A stretch of DNA of 64,000 nt, taken from contig OX421494.1 of NCBI GenBank assembly GCA_949126835.1, forward strand, positions 23,830,196 to 23,894,195. The letters run 5' to 3'. Position numbers and translations under genes: made by a program. Under the pieces are notes generated by a model. That model did no database searches. It saw only the letters and a program-made list of their open reading frames with translations, and had not been told where the DNA came from. The DNA is from Anisus vortex. Lineage: Eukaryota > Mollusca > Gastropoda > Planorbidae. Positions 58,111 to 64,000 of the stretch are shown here, piece after piece (the stretch's first letter is position 1; every line of letters starts with the position of its first letter).

Positions 58111-59040
58111 CTGTGTCATTGGGCGTTTCTCCATGTCACATTGCTACACTAAAATCAAGACTTTGTTTGGTCCGCCGAGTGACGACTTAACTTCACATAC
58201 AGTAGGCTTATAGAAAGGGACACCCATCATTAAGGAGAAATTAACTGCACACACACAGCACCACTTTGATCTTCATAAAACAACATTGTAACCCAAAGAA
58301 CTTTTTTTTTTCACCTCCATCTAGTGTTAGTTTATCCACATATTTGTATGGCTATTGTAAGACTTAATGCCAAGTAGATAACAGTGTGGGCCATCTGTTG
58401 TTATTCTCACGGACCGCACATTGATAAAAGGCCACACTATAAATTAAAAACATAACGAACGCGCACAATATCGCACTGAAATTAAACAGGAAACAGGGAT
58501 AGCAGATCAAACAGAATTCATAAATGTCTCGAAAAATGAATTTACAATAGGCATATAAAATAACTTTTTTGTCTAAATAAATTATAAAATCATTGTTTTA
58601 AATATATTTTAACATGTGTAATCAATCCAAGATTTAACAAAACAAAACAAAAAAAAAACAACAGCAAAAACAAACTTGTTTTTACAGTTTAATTAGTTAT
58701 AAATAAACAATTGAAACTTTAAAATTAATTAAAGGAGAGTTGTTGTGTTTTTTTTTTAAATCTATGCTGACCTAATTATAGAGGGAAATATAAAGATTCA
58801 TTACTAAACGAGGATGCAACATTTGTGTTGTTTATATCGCAGGTAGTGGACCCCCCCCCCCCCCCCGACATGAGACTATTTGTCAAAGGTGGGGCAGTTT
58901 ATTAAAAAAAAAAACTTCAAACAAACAAAAACATTGCCGGACGTCATTTTATAGACAATACTTACTACTTACGACTTAGTCTACTTTACTAGTTCACTCA
59001 AAATAGGACACGGTTCCAGAATGGATTTTTGAGTGCAGGA

Positions 59041-59190
59041 ATGGTTTTGTTTACTGAGAAGAATACCCCCGGGGGCAAAGTCTGTTGTTTGAAAGGGTTC
59101 ACCTATAAATAGCAATCTCTCACCTGTTGTACCTTTCTTGTCGGGGGGACAACAAGGCGAATGTGGCTAATTAAGCAGCGAAATGAAACT
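59041..59190. promoter_or_regulatory. candidate regulatory module in PKC intron 2
   Basis: A less AT-rich stretch with a perfect MEF2-type site CTATAAATAG (59103-59112), an E-box CACCTG (59121-59126) and a homeodomain-type CTAATTAA (59167-59174) within about 70 bp. Clustering alone is weak evidence; no function is shown. Confidence 0.25.
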
Positions 59191-60167
59191 AGGCCGTGCC
59201 CTTGACTGTTAAGCCGTGTGTTGTAGACTTAAGCTGTTGTTGTTGTTTTGTGTGTGTGTGTTCAAACTGTTAAGCCTTATGTTGTGTGTGTGTGTGTTTT
59301 TTTATCTATTACTTTTTATCCTATGAGGAGTTTTCACCCTCAGTGCACACGAGGCGTTTTGGATACAACCTGAAGTGTGTGTGAGCAGATTTGTTTTTCT
59401 ATCTTCTTAGCATATCGATCAACTCTGAAAGGCGTAATGGTAATTTAACTAACGCGGGCCCGGGCCGGAGCTTTGTAATTAAATAATGATTGACTTTTCT
59501 GAACAGTGTGTGGACTAAATTAATGTAAAAATACATTCCATACAGAGAACAATGTCCGGCCAAATAGATTGTATTGTGCCAGTTAATGCAAACCGCCTCT
59601 TTCCTTTTCTTTGCCCCTCTTTCTCACTCATTTCTCTTTTCCTCTCTTACCCCTCCTCCCATTCCTCCCTCCCTCCCATTCCACCCTCCTCCCATTCCAC
59701 CCTCCCTCTATCTCTCTCAATCTCTCTCTCACATACACATACGAAATACCACATTCACCATTTAGACAGTTTTGGTTCTGCCATCTCATAACATATTCTA
59801 GCTACCAATACTACTTGACTATACGATTGGTTGACTTTCAACTTTCAACCAACATTTACTTTTGGTCGAGGCGATGTTAACCTTGACAAAAGGCGGACAG
59901 AGTCACGGGGAAATCCTCGACATTATTCCATACCCCCGTCCCCCTTCCCGCCCCCTAAATGATTGCTTACGTTTTTACTCAATGAATGCCAGTTACTAAA
60001 ACCAGTCACTTAGATTTACGTTGGTCCTTGTAAACCTTGTTATACTGTATAAATATATTAGTGTTGTATCTATTTAAGGTGTGTCTTTCTTTTACTTTCT
60101 TTCTGTGGTAGGTGGTGGGACTGCTCGCTACACACATGTTCAAATCTAAGCATTAATTCTAATGTGG

Positions 60168-60405
60168 AAAAAAACAATAATAAAAAAAAAACAATAACAA
60201 AAAAAAAAACAACAAAAAAACAATAAACAAAAAAAAACAATAACACAAAAAAACAATAACAAAAAAAAACAATAACAAAAAAAAACAATAACAAAAAAAA
60301 AACAATAACAAAAAAACAATAAACAAAAAAAAACAATAACAAAAAAAAACAATAACAAAAAAAAACAATAACAAAATAAAAAAACAATAACAAAAAAAAA
60401 AGCAA
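60168..60405. repeat. (CAATAACAAAAAA)n microsatellite
   Basis: Units of about 13-17 bp made of ACAATA and A runs of varying length. Minus-strand open frames of 83-111 codons rich in Phe/Cys/Leu are repeat artefacts. Confidence 0.92.
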
Positions 60406-61992
60406 AACAAACTACTATTCTATCATATCCCAATCAGTGGTTAGGATGTGCCGTAAAGTTCTGCTTTAAATCGTTAAAAGTGAAACCCACAGAAAAAAAA
60501 AAAGTAAAAGGCTGGTGATCTTTGATGTTGATCCTACATAATGTACAGGGTGACCCGATGAGAACTCATCAATTTATCATGCCCGAACGAATCAAAGGCC
60601 ATGTATATAACCTGCCCCCCCCCCCCTTCCCCCTTTCCAATCCATCCTCCTCCTCCCGTCTCCCTTGAAGTCCAGTGTCCCCATCTCAGATCATCAGATC
60701 TCTTTTATAGCCCAATAGAGTCAACAATAGGACTTATATATCGAGGGTTGACCTCTTGAATCTACATTTGCACCCATCAAACGTAGACCCCTTGGGCTTC
60801 ATCAATTATGCACGGAAACCCGTGGCCTGTAATTCTGGCGCGGTTATTGTGCTTTCAGTGGCATCTACTTCTGCAGGAGCCCCCCCCCCCCCCCCACACA
60901 CACAGTCTGTGTACCTGTGTACATCTACCGTTTTGTTTTCCTATGTTCACTTACACAACTCATACAGTTAGCACACACTCACAATTATTGTTATGGGATG
61001 GTTTTTTAAATATATTATTTTCATCTCTGTTCATCGCGACGCTAGATTCTGAGTGGGATGTGGGAAATGATATAACGTTTCTGTGATCAAATGTGCTTAT
61101 TATAGTTCAGCATTTCATAAAAAAACAAGCACGCATAGACTATTATTCACATAATGTGTATTGTGACTTGTGACTGTAGTGGGGTAACATGATACATAGC
61201 TTGGTGTGATTGTGTGCGCACGGTGAGGTGGGGTTGGAGCGAATTGATGGACGATATGTAATCTGACCAAAGGCTGTTTCAATCTATCATATATTTGGAT
61301 ATGGCCAGAATCTCATTCTATGTTTTATATATTCGCAGGCCGCAGGGCTATGAATAGAGTACAAAAGCTTGTGCCTTATAATTCGGCCAGCACCACAACT
61401 ATCTGGCACAGTGTACTCAAATAATATATTTAAATAACTATTCAGCTTTTACAGGCTGGATGTAAATTCTTTGTATGATTCACGAATATATCCGATTCTG
61501 ATTTTAGAACAAACATGATTTGCATAACGAATTTGCGAACGTATAGATCTAATATGTTTATCTTTTTTTGCCGACGGACCACCGCTTTAACACATCTTAA
61601 AAGAAATATTTAAAAAATAATAATTTTGAAATGACTAATATATATTTAAATTCTTTTTTGACACTGACATTGAACCCACATGAATATCTATCAAGCTTAT
61701 AATATATATGGCCGTTGCCAATCTTTGGCTCCACGGCATTGGGATCATTTAATTTATGGAATCAAAGACTTTTGGATTATCCGATAAGCCCGTGAACATT
61801 ACAATTAAGAAGCCTTTAAGATCTTTTCTTAATTTTGAATGAAATAATATAATCATTCATTTGATATGAGCATTCGTTTGGTACATTGAATGATCACACC
61901 TTAAGCCTTAAGGAATGTGTTTCTTATAGAACTGATTAATGACCACATGAAATTATTGGAGGACGTGTCAGGTGCTTTGACATTCCCTTTTA

Positions 61993-62110
61993 CATGGCAC
62001 GCCACGCCTTCGGCGTGCCGTGGGGTGGGTGGATCCCGGACAGGGTTTTAAATAACCCACTTCTAAAACGTTACGCCCCGGCTTAAGAGCTTCGGCTCGT
62101 CCGGGTTTTG
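61993..62110. repeat. GC-rich block with two hairpins
   Basis: The first hairpin pairs CATGGCACGCC (61993-62003) with GGCGTGCCGTG (62012-62022), with one G-T pair. The second, GAGC-TTCG-GCTC (62087-62098), has a UUCG-type tetraloop. CCCCGG and CCGGG flank the second stem. It differs sharply from surrounding DNA and looks like part of a dispersed element or structured RNA. Identity unknown. Confidence 0.45.
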
Positions 62111-64000
62111 AGACATTTTACAAGGTGCTTTGACATCAGTCGCTGTTACCTTCAGTCGCTGTTACCTTTCTCAAAGTGACCGTGCCGTACCAGGGGTGGT
62201 ACGCATTGATGTAACGGACTATTCACGTAGGAAAAAAAAACAACAGCAGCAGGAAAAAGCCGTGAAATAAATGATCGTCAGGGACATCCGAATAGCGGAT
62301 AGTCGCTTGAGAGTAAACGAACATACAAACACGTTGTCTCTTGCCTTTCATTTCTGAAGATGAGCACGTCTTCATTTACCTGTGTAGCGTGTCTGATGGC
62401 TTATCAGACCTATCTGCGCCCTAATGAGGCCCTTTTGTATATGCCGCGGTTTTCGGTTTTAGAATTTGAAAGTGGTGCCTTTCTTTTCTCCTGTTTCTAT
62501 TTTAAAATGTTGCGTTTACAAACAACGGCTGTTATGCCCTCCCCCCCTCCCCAGACCCCCTCCAAAAAATTGATAGAACAGGATGCTACTTGTGATTGAA
62601 TGTATCAGGAAACAATGTCTGCTCATTAAGCTACTTGTACAGCCCGGCTAAAAGTTTGTTATGCGGTATAATAAGGAAAAGGAAGATAGGGCTGACACTT
62701 GAACATTCTGACGCCAATGAGTGCGTCACGAAATTCGGTCATTATGGCTGCCTTGCTCCTAAAGTCCATAGATCATCTGTCAGTGATTTAGGGCAGCGGC
62801 AGGAGGGATGGGAATTTGGAAATGTGGTTCCCCCCTCCCCTTTTCCTCCCCCACCCTCCATTTTCCATCCATGGCACATATTCTGTCAAAAACTGACCTG
62901 TCCTTTTGTAAGCTTGCCATCCATGATATAAATAAATAAAGACGTACATAGGTTACACCCTCCTCGCATTCTCTCTAATGAGCATGTGTGACGTAAGGTT
63001 CAACCTTTAGAGCAGAAATATATTTCCGAATTATTATTTTTGTTGTTGTTTTTGTTGTAAGTTTTTAGAAAATATTTTTGTGTGCCAGTGAGTAGACTTT
63101 TTGTGTGTGATCTTTTCCTTCTTCCTCAATTGTATGTTCATTTCCAAGAGCTACTTCACAACTAGCAACGGCTGATATTATATTCATTTATTATAAAAAT
63201 TACTACTGATACATTACACACACAAATAGTAAACACGTATCCGTATACACGCACATACACATATACATTTACAAAAACAATAAGCCAACCAACATTCATT
63301 TGATAATTAATCATAGTTGACAAGTATCTTAGCCTTATCTTTGACCTCTAGGTTCAACTTTCTATTGCAATGCAAAGGCTCTCGGTTATTTAAAAGTGAT
63401 TTCTTTAAATGCCATTAATATGCCAGTTTTCATTTCACCATGACTTATCTTTAATGTTCATTGATATTCTTTTAAAGTGTTGGAAACTGTCGTTTTTAAA
63501 TATTGACACTACATTCATCCAGTGATTCACTTCGGCTTATTGAATCTTATACATCATTTACTAAACATCATTTCTTAAACTATACCTAGACTATTACTTT
63601 TGGGTTTGTTTATTGTATGTTTTCTTCTGTTTATTAAAATATATTTTCATCTGTTGAATCCCTCCAGGCTTATTGAATCGGGAACATGATCATTACGTAC
63701 TATTCATAGACTAGACTTCTGGGTTTATTTTATTTCCCCCATACCGTCTATATAATATATTCATCGACTGAATCACGAAACATTCCCCAAACAGCGTGAA
63801 GGCGCCCTCAGTCTATAGCCATTGGTTTTGAACATAGAAAAGAAAATGCAATGTATTTATAGTTTCTAGATTTGTGTGTGTGCGTGTGTTCAAAACTGGA
63901 GAAGAGAGGTTAAAAAAAATGTAATTTGAAGCGGATCTTTAAAAAAACAAATGTCCAGGTGCTGAGGTTGAAATTTTTGTTTTTCTGTTGTTTCAGTATT
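62111..64000 (+). other. PKC intron 2, right end of the window
   Basis: No exon identified. The window ends shortly after a good acceptor (GTTGTTTCAG, 63987-63996). The next bases TATT would not give the Cys expected after Gln-Val in C1A, so I do not call exon 3. Confidence 0.45.

Larger units (their letters stand above)
45045..64000 (+). other. PKC intron 2 (open to window end)
   Basis: At least 19 kb without a recognisable third exon. It holds hAT MITEs, LINE remnants, a 40-bp minisatellite, homopolymer C/G runs and some less AT-rich stretches with conserved-looking motifs. The segments 45045-47079, 51100-53080, 55180-56540, 58200-59040, 60411-61990 and 62110-64000 hold nothing that I can name as a gene. 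Confidence 0.65.

Noticed and set aside
60070..60433. Phe/Cys/Leu-rich minus-strand frames that look like membrane proteins.
   Set aside because: They come from the CAATAACAAAA microsatellite read in reverse.
63987..64000. Possible PKC exon 3 starting after TTGTTTCAG at the right edge.
   Set aside because: In phase, TATT gives Val then Phe or Leu, whereas the C1 finger needs Cys right after Gln-Val. Too short to judge further.

Overview
The window is eukaryotic nuclear DNA from an animal. It is AT-rich, has large GT-AG introns and holds many short class II (DNA) transposons, SINEs, degraded non-LTR retrotransposons and minisatellites. The two recognisable proteins (a BMP type I receptor and a classical protein kinase C) and the repeat content fit a lophotrochozoan. 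A gastropod mollusc is my best guess, based on remembered similarity of one SINE body to snail repeats; the sequence alone does not prove it.

Layout. (1) 1-5690: AT-rich DNA with a possible spliced, non-coding plus-strand transcript whose exon-like blocks look like tandem duplicates. (2) 5690-8220: a GC-richer repeat island with two hAT-type elements bounded by perfect 8-bp target duplications and one tRNA-derived SINE. (3) 8262-21755: a complete BMP type I receptor gene (ALK3/6 class), 11 coding exons, 518 codons, phase consistent at every junction; introns 7 and 10 each carry a terminal-inverted-repeat transposon. (4) 21756-36060: no protein gene found; three adjacent minisatellites (70, 21 and 19/23 bp), a foldback element with a 9-bp target duplication, and nested LINE/hAT debris. 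(5) 36060-64000: the 5' end of a classical PKC gene: exon 1 (pseudosubstrate and start of C1A) and a 32-nt exon 2 separated by 8.7 kb, then at least 19 kb of intron 2 to the window edge. These introns hold a 34-bp satellite of about 52 units, hAT MITEs, LINE fragments and a few candidate regulatory stretches.

Both genes read on the plus strand. The receptor would take BMP ligands at the plasma membrane and signal through Smad1/5-type R-Smads; PKC would respond to calcium and diacylglycerol. Nothing shows that the two are co-regulated. Short open frames elsewhere are chance or repeat-derived and are left out.
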